Source: Comamonas antarctica (GTDB taxonomy: Bacteria > Pseudomonadota > Gammaproteobacteria > Burkholderiales > Burkholderiaceae_C). From it: DNA of 64,000 nt. This document shows positions 17,669 through 27,441 of this stretch, piece by piece (the stretch's first letter is position 1; each line of letters begins with the position of its first letter). A program made the translations under genes and the position numbers. The stretch is from positions 510,001 through 574,000 of the forward strand of contig NZ_CP054840.1 of assembly GCF_013363755.1 (NCBI RefSeq), in the 5' to 3' direction. The notes under the pieces are model-generated. The model saw only the letters and a list, made by a program, of their open reading frames with translations, had not been told where the DNA came from and did not search any database.

Positions 17669-19103
17669 GGGGGGCGGAGATGTTCAGGCGGGCAATGCGG
17701 TAGCGGATCTGGCGCAGGCTGATGCCCAGCCGCGCCGCGGCGGCGGTGCGGTTGAAGCCCATTTCCCGCAGTGCGCGCACCAGGATGTCGCGCTCCTGCT
17801 GGTCGAGCCAGGCCTGCAGGTCATGCGGCAGGTGGCCGGCGTCCGCGGCAAGGGGCGCGGCGGCGGTAGCTGGCACGGGCACGGGCGCCAGCGTTTCATC
17901 GGCGGCCGCGCCGAGCGACAGCTGCTGGTCTTCGCTGAGCGTGAGCGCGCGGTGCAGCTGGTTTTCAAGTTCACGCACGTTGCCGGTGAGCGGCAGGCGT
18001 GCGAGCTGCTCGAGCAGCTGCGGGGTGACCGGCGGCACCGGGCAGCCGGTTTCGGCGGCAATGCGCGCCAGCAGCACTTCGCACAGCGCCGGCAGGTCCT
18101 CGCGGCGTTCGCGCAGCGGCGGCAGCCGGATCTCGATGACGTTGAGCCGGTAATAGAGATCCTGGCGGAAGCGCCCCGCGGCGACTTCGGCGGCCAGGTC
18201 GCGGTGCGTGGCGCTGATGATGCGCACATCGACCGTCTCCTCCTGGGTCGAGCCCAGCGGGCGCACGCGCCGCTCCTGGATGGCGCGCAGCAGCTTGGCC
18301 TGCATGGCGAGCGGCAGGTCGCCGATCTCGTCGAGAAACAGCGTGCCGCCGCGCGCGGCCTGGAAATAGCCGCCGCGATCCTGCGTGGCGCCGGTGTACG
18401 AGCCCTTGCGCGCGCCGAAGAACTCGGCCTCGAGCAGGTTGTCGGGAATCGCGCCGCAGTTCACCGCCACCAGCGGGCCGTCGGCGCGGTGGCTGCTGGC
18501 ATGCAGCGCGCGCGCCACCAGTTCCTTGCCGGTGCCCGATTCGCCCTGCACCAGCACTGGCGCCATGCCTTTGGCGACCTTGAGAATGTTCTGCTTGACC
18601 GCGCGCATGGCCGGCGATTCGCCCACCAGCAGTGCCAGCGCGCCGGCCGGATCGGCCAGGCGCGGCTCGGACTCGCGCCCGCCCGCGGCCGGGGCGCGCG
18701 TGCCACGCGCCGCGGACGAACCGCCGGTCGCGGGCCGATGCACGGCCGAGGCGACGACGGCGCGGAACTGCTTGAGGTCCACGGGTTTGCTCAGGTAGTC
18801 GAAGGCGCCCGCGCGCAGCGCCTCGACCGCATTCTCGGCCGAGCTGTGCGCGGTGATGACCACGCAGCGCTCGGAGCGCTGCTGCGCGCGCAGCTCCAGC
18901 AGCAGGTCCAGGCCCAGGCCGTCGGGCAGGCGCATGTCGGTGAGCACGGCGTCGAAGCGCTGGGCCTGCAGCTGGGCGCGCGCCTCCTGTACGCTGTCGG
19001 CGGTCTCGACGCGGTAGCCTTCGCGCAGCAGCGTCAGCTCGTAGAGCGTGCGCAGGTCGGGCTCGTCGTCGATGACCAGGATGGAGGCGGCAATGTCAGG
19101 CAT
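17634..19103 (-). CDS. pilR: Sigma-54-dependent two-component response regulator PilR
   Basis: PilR activates sigma-54 transcription of pilin genes when phosphorylated by PilS. The 489-residue protein has a receiver domain (VIDDEPDL, phosphoacceptor in [10 protein letters not shown]), an AAA+ domain with Walker A GESGTGKE, the sigma-54 contact loop GSYTGA (GAFTGA variant), Walker [14 protein letters not shown], and a C-terminal Fis-type helix-turn-helix ([20 protein letters not shown]). pilS lies nine bases upstream on the same strand, the expected operon. Confidence 0.93.
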   Translation of the reverse strand: MPDIAASILVIDDEPDLRTLYELTLLREGYRVETADSVQEARAQLQAQRFDAVLTDMRLPDGLGLDLLLELRAQQRSERCVVITAHSSAENAVEALRAGAFDYLSKPVDLKQFRAVVASAVHRPATGGSSAARGTRAPAAGGRESEPRLADPAGALALLVGESPAMRAVKQNILKVAKGMAPVLVQGESGTGKELVARALHASSHRADGPLVAVNCGAIPDNLLEAEFFGARKGSYTGATQDRGGYFQAARGGTLFLDEIGDLPLAMQAKLLRAIQERRVRPLGSTQEETVDVRIISATHRDLAAEVAAGRFRQDLYYRLNVIEIRLPPLRERREDLPALCEVLLARIAAETGCPVPPVTPQLLEQLARLPLTGNVRELENQLHRALTLSEDQQLSLGAAADETLAPVPVPATAAAPLAADAGHLPHDLQAWLDQQERDILVRALREMGFNRTAAAARLGISLRQIRYRIARLNISAPHDSEAPDSPEH

Positions 19104-19112
19104 GGGCAGGTG

Positions 19113-20831
19113 TCAGACAACGAGGGTGTCGAGGCGGGACGCGGGGGTGCCCAGCACGGCGGTCGGATAGAACACCAGCGTGAAGGCATTGCCCTCGATG
19201 CTGCCGCGCGTGGTGTCGCGCGCCAGCCGCTGGTAGCCCAGGCGCGCGCCGTAGCGCTCGCAAAGCTCGCGGCAAATGTACAGCCCCAGGCCCGTCGAGC
19301 GGCTGTGCGACGAGAAAAAAGGCTCGAACAGATGGCGTTGCACCGACGCGTCGAGCGGCGCGCCATCGCTCCAGACCTGCAGCCACACCTGCGGCACGCC
19401 GAGCATCGGCACCGGGCCCGCATGGCCGGTCAGCAGCTGCAGGCCGTCGGCTGCGCCGCTGCGAAAGCGCTGGGCGTTGTCCAGCAGGTTGACCAGCACG
19501 CGGCGCAGGTGCTCGGCATCGAAGGCCACCAGCGCCTGCTCGGCGTGCAGCAAGACGCGGGCCTCGCGCGCCTCGCCCCCCTGGGCGCGCCATTCGTCCC
19601 AGATCGCCGCGACCTGCTCGTCCAGCGGCAGCGCGCTGGCCTCGGCCGCATGGATCTGCTGCTGCACGCGCGCGATGTCGAGCACTTCCTCGGCGATGCG
19701 CGCCAGGCGCTGGGCGTTGTGCGCGACCATGGCGCTCAGGCGCTGCTGGCCCGGATCGCTCAGGTCCTCGGCCAGCAGCGCGTTGGCCTGGCTGATCGCG
19801 GCCAGCGGATTGCGGATCTCGTGCGCGACGGCCGCCGACATGCGGCCCATCGCCGCCAGCTTCTCGGTGCGCAGCCGGGCCTGCATCTCGCGCAGGTCAT
19901 GCAGGAACACCACGCACCACTGCGCCGCCGCGGGCGCATCGCCCTGCATCGGCGCGGTGAGCCAGGTGCGCACATGCAGCCCCAGCGGATTGTGGGCGGC
20001 GTGCACCAGGTCCATGTCCGCGGTCAGCGCCGCGCCGCTGGCAAAGGTCTGCTCGACCAGCGTCGACAGCGGTGCATTGCCTTCGGTGGCGGACAGCGCG
20101 AACGGCAGCTGCGGGCCCGCGCTGCAGTCGAGCAGCAGCAGCGCCGCGGGATTGGCGGTATGCACCAGGCCCTGGCGGTCGATGGCCAGCACGCCGTCGT
20201 CGAGGTGGTGGATGATGAGGTGATTGACCTGCTCCTGCAGATGCGCCGCCTCGCGGCTTTGCTGCGTCAGCTGCTGCTCGCGCTGCAGGCGCTGCGCCAG
20301 CTGGTGCGTGAGGTAGGCCATCAGGAAATAGCCGGCGCAGGTCAACGCGGTCTGGAAGTACTGCTGCGTGAGATCCGACATGCCGAGGCGGCCGGTCCAT
20401 CCGGTCCAGCCCAGCAGCAGCAGCGTGACGCCGGCCGTGGTGGCAAACGCCAGCAGCAGCGTGCCCAGCGCCGACGCCATGAGAATGGGCAGCGCCAGCA
20501 GCGGCGCATAGTTGATCGGGCTGGTCTGCTGCAGCTGCAACAGGCAGACCACGGCAATGTCGACGCCGATCAGCGGCAGCCAGTGCCAGCCGGCCTGCGG
20601 CGGCGGCGGCGTGCGGCGCCCGGCAATGCGCGTGAACAGCGCAAGCGCCAGATAAACCGCGCAGACGGTCCACAGCAGCGGCGCGTTCTGGCTCTGTACC
20701 GTGAGGCTCAGCCCTTGCAGCGCCAGCAGCACCGCGGCCACCAGCACGCGGCCATTGAGAAAGCCGTTCCAAAGCCGCACGGCCTGCGGCTCGGCCGGGA
20801 AGGGGCGGGGCGGGGCAGGGGCTGCAGCCAT
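19113..20831 (-). CDS. pilS: Membrane sensor histidine kinase PilS
   Basis: PilS is the inner-membrane kinase that senses pilin and phosphorylates PilR. In the 572-residue protein, about six hydrophobic segments occupy residues 25-190, followed by a PAS-like segment (LDDGVLAIDRQGLVHTANPA), the H-box HEIRNPLAAISQA and a HATPase domain ending with GLGLYICRELCERYGARLGY. It precedes pilR directly. No pilin genes are in the window, so the assignment rests on the pair, the topology and the ampD neighbour. Confidence 0.9.
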   Translation of the reverse strand: MAAAPAPPRPFPAEPQAVRLWNGFLNGRVLVAAVLLALQGLSLTVQSQNAPLLWTVCAVYLALALFTRIAGRRTPPPPQAGWHWLPLIGVDIAVVCLLQLQQTSPINYAPLLALPILMASALGTLLLAFATTAGVTLLLLGWTGWTGRLGMSDLTQQYFQTALTCAGYFLMAYLTHQLAQRLQREQQLTQQSREAAHLQEQVNHLIIHHLDDGVLAIDRQGLVHTANPAALLLLDCSAGPQLPFALSATEGNAPLSTLVEQTFASGAALTADMDLVHAAHNPLGLHVRTWLTAPMQGDAPAAAQWCVVFLHDLREMQARLRTEKLAAMGRMSAAVAHEIRNPLAAISQANALLAEDLSDPGQQRLSAMVAHNAQRLARIAEEVLDIARVQQQIHAAEASALPLDEQVAAIWDEWRAQGGEAREARVLLHAEQALVAFDAEHLRRVLVNLLDNAQRFRSGAADGLQLLTGHAGPVPMLGVPQVWLQVWSDGAPLDASVQRHLFEPFFSSHSRSTGLGLYICRELCERYGARLGYQRLARDTTRGSIEGNAFTLVFYPTAVLGTPASRLDTLVV

Positions 20832-20851
20832 GGCCTGGGCGCAGCGCCGGC

Positions 20852-21100
20852 TCAGGCCGGGCCTTGCGCGCGATGCTCGGCGCAGCAGTAATAGGTGGGC
20901 TGCGCCGGGCCGCCCAGCGCCAGCGCATCGCTGCGCGGCAGATGCAAGCCGCAGCGCGCGCAGGCCACCATGTCCTGGGGCGGCTGCAGCCGGGTCTCAC
21001 GCTGCGCCGCCGGGCGCGCCACCTGTTCGGCGCGGCGGCGGTTGCTGCGCCAGATGCCGACGGCAATCACGACGACCAGAAGAACGAGGAGATATTTCAT
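20852..21100 (-). CDS. Small PP0621-type protein with C-terminal cysteine cluster
   Basis: An 82-residue protein that is too short to stand out among overlapping frames. It starts MKYLLVLLVVVIAVGIW, a single N-terminal membrane helix, then a basic segment and a cysteine/histidine cluster VACARCGLHLP...YYCCAEH that could bind zinc. Its ATG overlaps the stop of ccsA as ATGA, and it lies 20 bases upstream of pilS, so it is part of a ccsA-(this)-pilS-pilR-ampD transcription unit. Homologous small ORFs sit at this place in other Burkholderiales. Function unknown. Confidence 0.8.
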   Translation of the reverse strand: MKYLLVLLVVVIAVGIWRSNRRRAEQVARPAAQRETRLQPPQDMVACARCGLHLPRSDALALGGPAQPTYYCCAEHRAQGPA

Positions 21101-21900
21101 GTGAAGCGTTCGAGGAGCACTTCCATCACGAAGCGCGAACCCGCATAGGACAAGAGCAGCAGCAGTGCGCCCGCATACAGCATGTGCACCGCATGCCGGC
21201 CGCGCCAGCCAAAGCGCGCGCGCCCGACCAGCAGCGTCGCGAACGTGATCCACGACAGCAGCGAGAAGATGGTCTTGTGGTCCCAGCGCCAGGCGCGGCC
21301 GTACAGCGCCTCGCCGAACAGCCAGCCGGCCAGCAGCGTGGCGGTCAGAAGCCAGAAGCCCGCGCCCACGAAGCGGAAAGTGAGGCGTTCGAGCGCCAGC
21401 AGCGGGATGCCGCTGTCGTCGTCGGCCGCGAGGCGGATGCGCTTTTCGGCGTGGTTCATCAGCGCCGCATGCACCACGGCCGCGGTGAACAGGCCATAGG
21501 ATGCAATGCCCAGCGCCAGATGCAGCGGCAGCCAGACCGAGGAGTTGACCTGCAGCGGCAGGCCCGGAAACAACGCCGCCAGCACCACCGCGGCCGCGCC
21601 CAGCAGCCCCAGCAGCGCGCGCGTGCGCAGCCGGGGATAGAGCTGCTGCTCGACCCCATAGACGGTGAGCATGAGCCAGGCCGTGACCGACAGCGCCGTG
21701 GCAAAGCCGAAATGCGGCGCGGTGCCCAGCAGCCCCCAGGCCAGAGAGCCCGCGTGCAGCGCCCAGGCCACGGCCAGCGCCCAGCGCGCCGCGGTTTCCC
21801 CGATGCGCAGCGCGGGAACGGCATAGGCGCAGGCCGCGGACAGGGCCAGCAGCCAGGTCAGGGTCGGGGAGGGAGAATGCATGGAGGCAAAGGAAACCAT
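21097..21900 (-). CDS. Cytochrome c assembly protein CcsA/YpjD family
   Basis: A 267-residue membrane protein with eight hydrophobic helices. The conserved tryptophan/histidine features of the cytochrome c assembly (CcmC/CcsA) family are present: a WLPLHLALGIASYGLF histidine helix, RAWRWDHKTIFSLLSW and HAVHMLYAGALLL. Such proteins bind heme; the YpjD branch, which is usually beside ffh, has an unclear role. It is divergent from ffh. The start may be at 21900 or at the next ATG (21882). Confidence 0.85.
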   Translation of the reverse strand: MVSFASMHSPSPTLTWLLALSAACAYAVPALRIGETAARWALAVAWALHAGSLAWGLLGTAPHFGFATALSVTAWLMLTVYGVEQQLYPRLRTRALLGLLGAAAVVLAALFPGLPLQVNSSVWLPLHLALGIASYGLFTAAVVHAALMNHAEKRIRLAADDDSGIPLLALERLTFRFVGAGFWLLTATLLAGWLFGEALYGRAWRWDHKTIFSLLSWITFATLLVGRARFGWRGRHAVHMLYAGALLLLLSYAGSRFVMEVLLERFT

Positions 21901-22164
21901 CGCTCAATGATAGACCGGCGCAGGCAGGCTCCGCGCCGGCAGGGCCGCGTGGCGCACCCCGCGGCGTGGATGTGTCAAATCGTACACGTTTGCCCGCTGC
22001 CGCCAATCCCCGCGAACCCGCGCCGGCAAGGGCATGGGCGGCTGCCGCAGGCCGCACCAGCAGGTAAAATTCAAGCCTTCACTCCTGCCTGCTGCCGCCT
22101 CTGCGTGCCCATCGGCGCGCCCGGACCCAATCGCGGCCGCAGCATCTACCGGAATTTCCCGCCT

Positions 22165-23556
22165 ATGGCCTCCGCTCTTACCGAAAAACTCTCGCGCCTC
22201 GTCAAGGAGATGCGTGGCCAGGCCCGCATCACAGAATCCAACGTGCAGGACATGCTGCGCGAGGTGCGCATGGCGCTGCTCGAGGCCGATGTGGCCCTGC
22301 CCGTGGTGCGCGACTTCATCGCGCGCGTCAAGGAAAAGGCGCTGGGCCAGGAAGTGCTGTCTTCGCTGCAGCCGGGCCAGGTGCTGGTGTCCATCGTCAA
22401 CGCCGAACTGGCCGCGACCATGGGCGAGGGCGTGAGCGACATCAACCTCAATGCCCAGCCGCCGGCGGTGATCCTGATGGCCGGCCTGCAGGGCGCGGGC
22501 AAGACCACCACCACTGCCAAGCTGGCCAAGCACCTGATTGAAAAGCGCAAGAAGAAGGTGCTCACGGTGTCGGGCGACGTGTACCGCCCCGCGGCCATCG
22601 AACAGCTCAAGACGGTCACGGCCCAGGCCGGCGCCGAATGGTTCCCGAGCACGCCCGACCAGAAGCCGCTGGATATCGCGCGCGGCGCGCTCGATTACGC
22701 CAAGCGCCATTTCTTCGATGTGCTGCTGGTCGATACCGCGGGCCGCCTGGCCATCGATGAAGCGCTGATGCGCGAAATCCAGGAACTGCACGGCGCGCTC
22801 AAGCCCGTCGAGACGCTGTTTGTCGTCGATGCCATGCAGGGCCAGGATGCGATCAACACCGCCAAGGCCTTCAAGGAAGCGCTGCCGCTGACCGGCATCG
22901 TGCTGACCAAGCTCGACGGCGACTCGCGCGGCGGTGCGGCGCTGTCGGTGCGCCAGATCACGGGCGCGCCGATCAAGTTCGCGGGTGTCTCGGAAAAGCT
23001 CGACGGCCTTGAAGTCTTCGACGCGCAGCGCCATGCGGGCCGCGTGCTGGGCATGGGCGACATCGTCGCGCTGGTCGAGCAGGTCACGGCCGGCGTCGAC
23101 ATGGAGGCCGCGCAGCGCCTCGCCGCCAAGGTCAAGAGCGGCGACGGCTTCGACCTCAACGACTTCCTGGGCCAGATCCAGCAGATGAAGCAGATGGGCG
23201 GCCTGTCCAGCCTGATGGACAAGCTGCCAAGCCAGCTCACGGCCAAGGCCGGCCAGGTCGACATGGACAAGGCCGAGCGCGAGGTGCGCCGCAAGGAAGG
23301 CATCATCTGCTCGATGACCGCCAAGGAGCGCGCCAAGCCCGAGCTGATCAAGGCCACGCGCAAGAAGCGCATTGCCATGGGCGCGGGCGTGCAGGTGCAG
23401 GAAGTCAACCGCCTGCTCAAGGAGTTCGAGCAGATGCAGGACATGATGAAGAAGATGAAGGGCGGCGGCCTGATGAAGATGATGAAGCGCATGGGCGGCA
23501 TGAAGGCCATGAAGGGGATGATGGGCGGCGGCGGCATGCCCAAGCTGCCGTTCTGA
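22165..23556 (+). CDS. ffh: Signal recognition particle protein Ffh (SRP54)
   Basis: Ffh binds the signal sequences of nascent membrane proteins together with 4.5S RNA and delivers them to FtsY. The 463-residue protein has an N domain, a G domain with GLQGAGKTTTTAKLA, DTAGRLAIDE and TKLDGDSRGGAAL, and a methionine-rich M domain ending in repeated GGMKAMKGMM segments. The ATG at 22165 begins MASALTEKLSRL; the much longer open frame upstream is an antisense shadow of pilS and ccsA. An intrinsic terminator follows. Confidence 0.97.
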   Translation: MASALTEKLSRLVKEMRGQARITESNVQDMLREVRMALLEADVALPVVRDFIARVKEKALGQEVLSSLQPGQVLVSIVNAELAATMGEGVSDINLNAQPPAVILMAGLQGAGKTTTTAKLAKHLIEKRKKKVLTVSGDVYRPAAIEQLKTVTAQAGAEWFPSTPDQKPLDIARGALDYAKRHFFDVLLVDTAGRLAIDEALMREIQELHGALKPVETLFVVDAMQGQDAINTAKAFKEALPLTGIVLTKLDGDSRGGAALSVRQITGAPIKFAGVSEKLDGLEVFDAQRHAGRVLGMGDIVALVEQVTAGVDMEAAQRLAAKVKSGDGFDLNDFLGQIQQMKQMGGLSSLMDKLPSQLTAKAGQVDMDKAEREVRRKEGIICSMTAKERAKPELIKATRKKRIAMGAGVQVQEVNRLLKEFEQMQDMMKKMKGGGLMKMMKRMGGMKAMKGMMGGGGMPKLPF

Positions 23557-23957
23557 TCTTTCTTCGGTTTCCTGCCAAAACCGGCCTTGCGTGATGCGCG
23601 GGCCGGTTTTTTTTTGGCGCGCCAGGCTGCTGGAGGGCCGGCCGTTCATGGTTCGACCGGGCCGCGCAGGCGGGCTCACCACGAACGGTTCTTGCAACGC
23701 TCACCACATATGGTTTTCCTCCGCTCGTCCTGAGCTTGTCGAAGGATGGCGCGCCTGTGGTCAGGTTTTGAGATGTGGCCGTCCATGGTTCGACGGGCTC
23801 ACCACGAACGTTTATCAGCAAGCTCACCACGAACGGTTTGTCGCAGCGCTCAACACGAGCGGTTGTCAGCAGGCTTATGACGAACGGTAGACCCCGTCCG
23901 TCTCAGGACAAAGACTTCGGATTTGGCCCCTCTGCGCCCCTTGCCCATAATGGCCGC
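23557..23957. repeat. Cluster of degenerate dispersed repeats between ffh and the NlpC gene
   Basis: No credible gene is present in these 401 bases. After the ffh terminator (23577-23615) there are at least five degraded copies of the window's main repeat: GTTCGACC...GGCTCACCACGAACGG near 23651-23688, with an inserted GC-rich segment; CGTCCTGAGCTTGTCGAAGG near 23728-23747; GTTCGACGGGCTCACCACGAACG near 23788-23810 (given here only as a form); and further partial ones to 23888. Several short frames are open through them by chance. Confidence 0.8.
23577..23615 (+). terminator. Intrinsic terminator after ffh
   Basis: CCGGCC at 23581-23586 pairs with GGCCGG at 23601-23606, preceded by AAAA and followed by nine T residues. 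It ends the ffh transcript 21 bases after the stop. Confidence 0.9.
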
Positions 23958-24494
23958 ATGCAAACGCTGCCTGAAATCCATGCCGCGCCGCCACGCCGGC
24001 TTCTTCTGTCCGCGGCGCTCGCTGGCGCTGCCGTGTTGGCTGGCTGCAGTTCGTCACCCGCGCGCCGCGGCCGTCCGGCGCCGCCGCCGGTGGTGCCGCT
24101 GGCGCTCGATGGCACGCTGCGCGATGCGCTCTATGCACGCACCATGCTCGTGGTCAACACGCCCTATACCTATGGCGGCAATACGCCCGAAGGCGGCTTC
24201 GACTGCAGCGGGCTGGTGCAGTACGCGCTGCAGGGCATCACCGAGAAGCGCCTGCCGCGCAGCACCAGCCAGTGGGCCAGCGTGAGCACCACGCTGAACC
24301 GGCGCGACCTGCAGCGCGGCGATTTCGTGTTCTTCAACACCTCGGGCGGGCGCTATTCGCACATGGGCATCTATGTCGGCGGCGAGCGCTTCGTGCATGC
24401 GCCCTCGAGCGGCGGCATCGTGCGCGTGGTCGACATGGACAACGTCTATTTCAGCAAGCGCTTCACCGAAGCGCGCACGGTGTTTGCCGGCTGA
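23958..24494 (+). CDS. NlpC/P60 (C40) peptidase lipoprotein
   Basis: A 178-residue cell-wall endopeptidase of the Spr/NlpC type, which cuts stem-peptide crosslinks. The signal peptide ends with the lipobox LAGC near residue 31, so it is an outer-membrane or inner-membrane lipoprotein. The catalytic cysteine is in GGFDCSGLVQYAL, the histidine in YSHMGIYVGGERF and the polar residue in RFVHAPSSGG. The ATG at 23958 is chosen because it precedes the signal peptide; the frame before it reads through repeats. Confidence 0.93.
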   Translation: MQTLPEIHAAPPRRLLLSAALAGAAVLAGCSSSPARRGRPAPPPVVPLALDGTLRDALYARTMLVVNTPYTYGGNTPEGGFDCSGLVQYALQGITEKRLPRSTSQWASVSTTLNRRDLQRGDFVFFNTSGGRYSHMGIYVGGERFVHAPSSGGIVRVVDMDNVYFSKRFTEARTVFAG

Positions 24495-24601
24495 GCTGAG
24501 CTTGGTTCACGGCGCATGAGACAGGCGCGCTCCAACATGGGGGCGCCGAGCAAGGGCCGCCCCGCAGCGAGGGCGCCGTCCCTAGCCGGGCGCCCCCCCT
24601 C

Positions 24602-24645
24602 CACCGAAGGTTGAGAGGGGGAAGCGACGTGAGTCGCTCAGGGGG
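24602..24645. repeat. Dispersed hairpin repeat overlapping the miaB stop
   Basis: The sequence around GAGGGGGAAGCGAC and GTCGCTCAGGGGG belongs to a repeat type I know as common in Comamonadaceae intergenic DNA. A 6-bp stem (24623-24628 with 24633-24638, loop GTGA) is flanked by G-runs. The miaB stop codon (24638-24640, minus strand) is inside it, so the repeat gives the last residues and the stop of MiaB and may act as a 3' mRNA hairpin. Confidence 0.65.
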
Positions 24646-25972
24646 TGTTGCTGATTATGACTTCGCCGCGCAGCGTGTAGGCCTTGGCTTCGGTGATCTT
24701 CACATCGATCATCTGCCCGATCAGCCGCTCCTGCCCGGCGAAGTTCACCACGCGGTTGCATTCGGTGCGGCCCATCAGTTCGCTGCCGTCGCGCTTGCTC
24801 AGGCCTTCGACCAGCAGGCGCTGCACGGTGCCCACGCGCTCCTCGCTGATGTCCTTGATATTGCGGTTGATCACGGCCTGCAGCTCCTGCAGGCGGCGCA
24901 GCTTGACTTCGTGCGGCGTGTCGTCGTGCAGGTTGGCGGCAGGCGTGCCCGGACGCGGGCTGAAGATGAAGCTGAAGCTGTTGTCGAAGCGCACGTCGTC
25001 GATCAGCTTCATCATCTTCTGGAAGTCTTCCTCGGTCTCGCCCGGGAAGCCGACGATGAAGTCGCTGCTCATGGCCAGTTCGGGGCGGATCGCGCGCAGC
25101 TTGCGGATGGTGCTCTTGTATTCCATGGCCGTGTAGCCGCGCTTCATGGCCATCAGGATCTTGTCCGAACCATGCTGCACCGGCAGGTGCAGGTGGCTCA
25201 CCAGCTTGGGCAGCCTGGCGTAGGCCTCGATCAGCCGCGGCGTGAATTCGTTCGGGTGGCTGGTGGTGAAGCGGATGCGCTCGATGCCCGGGATCTCGCT
25301 GACGTATTCGAGCAGCAGCGCGAAGTCGGCGATTTCCTGGGTGTCGCCCATCTTGCCGAGGTAGGCGTTGACGTTCTGGCCCAGCAGCGTGACTTCCTTC
25401 ACGCCCTGGTCGGCCAGGCCCGCGACTTCGACCAGCACGTCGTCGAACGGCCGGCTGACTTCCTCGCCGCGCGTATAGGGCACGACGCAGTAGCTGCAGT
25501 ACTTGGAGCAGCCTTCCATGATCGACACGAAGGCCGAGGCGCCCTCGACGCGCGCCGGCGGCAGGTGGTCGAATTTCTCGATCTCGGGAAAGCTGATGTC
25601 GACCTGCGGCTTGGCCTTGGCGGCGCGCGCGTTGAGCAGCTCGGGCAGGCGGTGCAGCGTCTGCGGACCGAACACCACGTCGACATAGGGCGCGCGCTTG
25701 ATGATCTCGGCGCCTTCCTGGCTGGCCACGCAGCCGCCCACGCCGATCAGCACGCCCTTTTCCTTGAGGTGCTTGATGCGGCCGAGGTCGCTGAACACCT
25801 TTTCCTGCGCCTTCTCGCGCACCGAGCAGGTGTTGAACAGGATCAGGTCGGCTTCGTCGACATCCTGCGTGGGTTCATAGCCCTGGGCCGCGCCCAGCAC
25901 ATCGGCCATCTTGTCCGAGTCGTACTCGTTCATCTGGCAGCCGAAGGTCTTGATAAATACTTTTTTGGACAT
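24638..25972 (-). CDS. miaB: tRNA-2-methylthio-N6-dimethylallyladenosine synthase
   Basis: MiaB adds a methylthio group to i6A37 of tRNAs reading UNN codons. The 444-residue radical-SAM protein has the N-terminal UPF0004 cluster cysteines ([27 protein letters not shown]), the radical SAM motif [15 protein letters not shown], and a C-terminal TRAM domain ([14 protein letters not shown]). It lies alone, convergent with the NlpC gene. The last three residues and the stop come from a dispersed repeat. Confidence 0.97.
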   Translation of the reverse strand: MSKKVFIKTFGCQMNEYDSDKMADVLGAAQGYEPTQDVDEADLILFNTCSVREKAQEKVFSDLGRIKHLKEKGVLIGVGGCVASQEGAEIIKRAPYVDVVFGPQTLHRLPELLNARAAKAKPQVDISFPEIEKFDHLPPARVEGASAFVSIMEGCSKYCSYCVVPYTRGEEVSRPFDDVLVEVAGLADQGVKEVTLLGQNVNAYLGKMGDTQEIADFALLLEYVSEIPGIERIRFTTSHPNEFTPRLIEAYARLPKLVSHLHLPVQHGSDKILMAMKRGYTAMEYKSTIRKLRAIRPELAMSSDFIVGFPGETEEDFQKMMKLIDDVRFDNSFSFIFSPRPGTPAANLHDDTPHEVKLRRLQELQAVINRNIKDISEERVGTVQRLLVEGLSKRDGSELMGRTECNRVVNFAGQERLIGQMIDVKITEAKAYTLRGEVIISNTP

Positions 25973-26048
25973 CGTGGAATTCTCGGAAAGCGGTAGGCTG
26001 CTGCGGAGCGCAGCGGCCAGGTTGCAGCGCGGGCGCGCGGCCGCGAAA

Positions 26049-26423
26049 TCAGGGGCGCTTGAGCGCAGCTTCTTCAGGCGTCAGCACCCAGGCGGTGTGC
26101 AGCCACTGCGTGCTGGGCTCGATCACATAGTTGACCAGCAGGTTCTGCCCGGCGAACTGGTAGGCCATGAGCAGCCGGCCTTCGGGGCTGAACAGCCGAA
26201 AGCCCGGGGTGGTGCGGATGGGCTTGCCGTTGAGCATGACCTCGGGCATGGTGCCGATGACCAGCTTGCCGCGCTGGGCATCGGGCGGAAAGTTGCGCGT
26301 GCCGGCGGCGGCAGCGGTCACGGCCGGTGCAGGCTGTGCCTGGGCCGGCGGCGCGGCGGCGGCCAGCAGCAGCAGGCTGCCTGCGAGCGCGCGCAGCAAG
26401 GGGAATCGGAAACAGCGGTGCAT
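26049..26423 (-). CDS. Secreted hypothetical protein, 124 residues
   Basis: A small exported protein. The N-terminus [21 protein letters not shown] with an AQA cleavage region near residue 30 is a clear Sec signal peptide. The mature part of about 95 residues contains [13 protein letters not shown] and a [17 protein letters not shown] segment; I do not know the family. It lies upstream of miaB on the same strand, separated by 76 bases. Function unknown. Confidence 0.75.
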   Translation of the reverse strand: MHRCFRFPLLRALAGSLLLLAAAAPPAQAQPAPAVTAAAAGTRNFPPDAQRGKLVIGTMPEVMLNGKPIRTTPGFRLFSPEGRLLMAYQFAGQNLLVNYVIEPSTQWLHTAWVLTPEEAALKRP

Positions 26424-26497
26424 GGTGTATATCCAGTGGCTGAGGCCGCGATTCTACGGACTGCGCCGTGGCGCAGCGCCGCAGTCGGGCAATGCGC

Positions 26498-27385
26498 TCA
26501 GCGGGCAATCGGCGGCTGGCCCGCGCCGGGCGCGTAAAGCACGGCGCCGGGCGCGCGGGACAGGCCCCAAAAACGCAGGCCCGTGAGCTCGGCCAGGCGC
26601 ACGCCCATGGCCGTGGGCGCGGAAATCGTGGCCAGTGCGCCTATGCCCAGCTTGGCGCACTTGCGCACCAGCTCATGGCTGCCGCGGCTCGACAACACGG
26701 CGAAGCCGGGCTCGCCCAGCCGGCCGGTGCGCGCCAGGCGGCCCAGCAGCTTGTCGAGCGCGTTGTGCCGGCCCACGTCCTCGACCACATCCTGCAGCGC
26801 GCCATCGGCCAGCGCCCAGCCGGCCGCATGAATCGCGCCGGCTTCGGCGTTGAGCAGCTGCTTGCCGCGCAGCGCTTCCATGGCGCGCAGCACCTGCGGC
26901 AGTTCGATGCCGCCCACCCAGTCGCGCGCGGGGAGCGGCGCAAACGACAGGTCCAGCGCCGCGAAGCTTTCCACGCCGCAGACACCGCAGCCGGTGCGCC
27001 CGCTCATGCTGCGGCGATGGTCCTTGAGGCGCGCAAAGCAGCGCGAGGAAATTTCAATCTGCACTTCCATGCCGTCCATGCCCTCGGGCAGGCCCGCGGC
27101 GCTGGCCGCGACCGGCGCGACGTCGACGCCAAAGCAGTCGGCCGCGCTGTCGATCAGGCCTTCGCTGAGCGCAAAGCCCAGCGCGAAATCCTCGAGGTCC
27201 AGCGGCGTGGCCAGCATGACCGCATGCGAGATGCCGTTGAAGACCAGCGCCACCGGCACTTCGCTGGCCAGCGTGCGCTGCTGCGTCTGTACCTGGAGCG
27301 CGCCATCGGCCTCCAGGCGATGCAGCGCGACGGTCTGCGGATGCAGGGGGGCAAGCGAGGGCAGGGGGCTGGCGGCGGAGGACAT
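26498..27385 (-). CDS. fdhD: Formate dehydrogenase accessory sulfurtransferase FdhD
   Basis: FdhD transfers sulfur to the molybdenum cofactor of formate dehydrogenase, which the enzyme needs for activity. The 295-residue protein has the sulfur-transfer cysteines in GRTGCGVCG, and further family features EVPVALVFNG and EDVGRHNALDKL, and SSRGSHELVRKCA. The divergent ModE-like regulator suggests molybdenum control of the locus. No formate dehydrogenase genes are in the window. Confidence 0.96.
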   Translation of the reverse strand: MSSAASPLPSLAPLHPQTVALHRLEADGALQVQTQQRTLASEVPVALVFNGISHAVMLATPLDLEDFALGFALSEGLIDSAADCFGVDVAPVAASAAGLPEGMDGMEVQIEISSRCFARLKDHRRSMSGRTGCGVCGVESFAALDLSFAPLPARDWVGGIELPQVLRAMEALRGKQLLNAEAGAIHAAGWALADGALQDVVEDVGRHNALDKLLGRLARTGRLGEPGFAVLSSRGSHELVRKCAKLGIGALATISAPTAMGVRLAELTGLRFWGLSRAPGAVLYAPGAGQPPIAR

Positions 27386-27441
27386 GGCGCATTATCGGCC
27401 GCGCGGCCGCCTGGCAGCAGGATCCGCGGCATGATGGCGGC
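27386..27441. promoter_or_regulatory. Divergent promoter region of fdhD and the ModE-type gene
   Basis: Only 56 bases separate the two divergent starts, so both promoters must overlap here. No clear operator could be picked out by eye. Confidence 0.4.

Noticed and set aside
17451..20891. A 1146-codon plus-strand open frame opposite pilS/pilR
   Set aside because: It is antisense to two genes with complete motifs, has the Arg/Ala/His/Gln-rich composition of high-GC shadow frames, and shows no domain.
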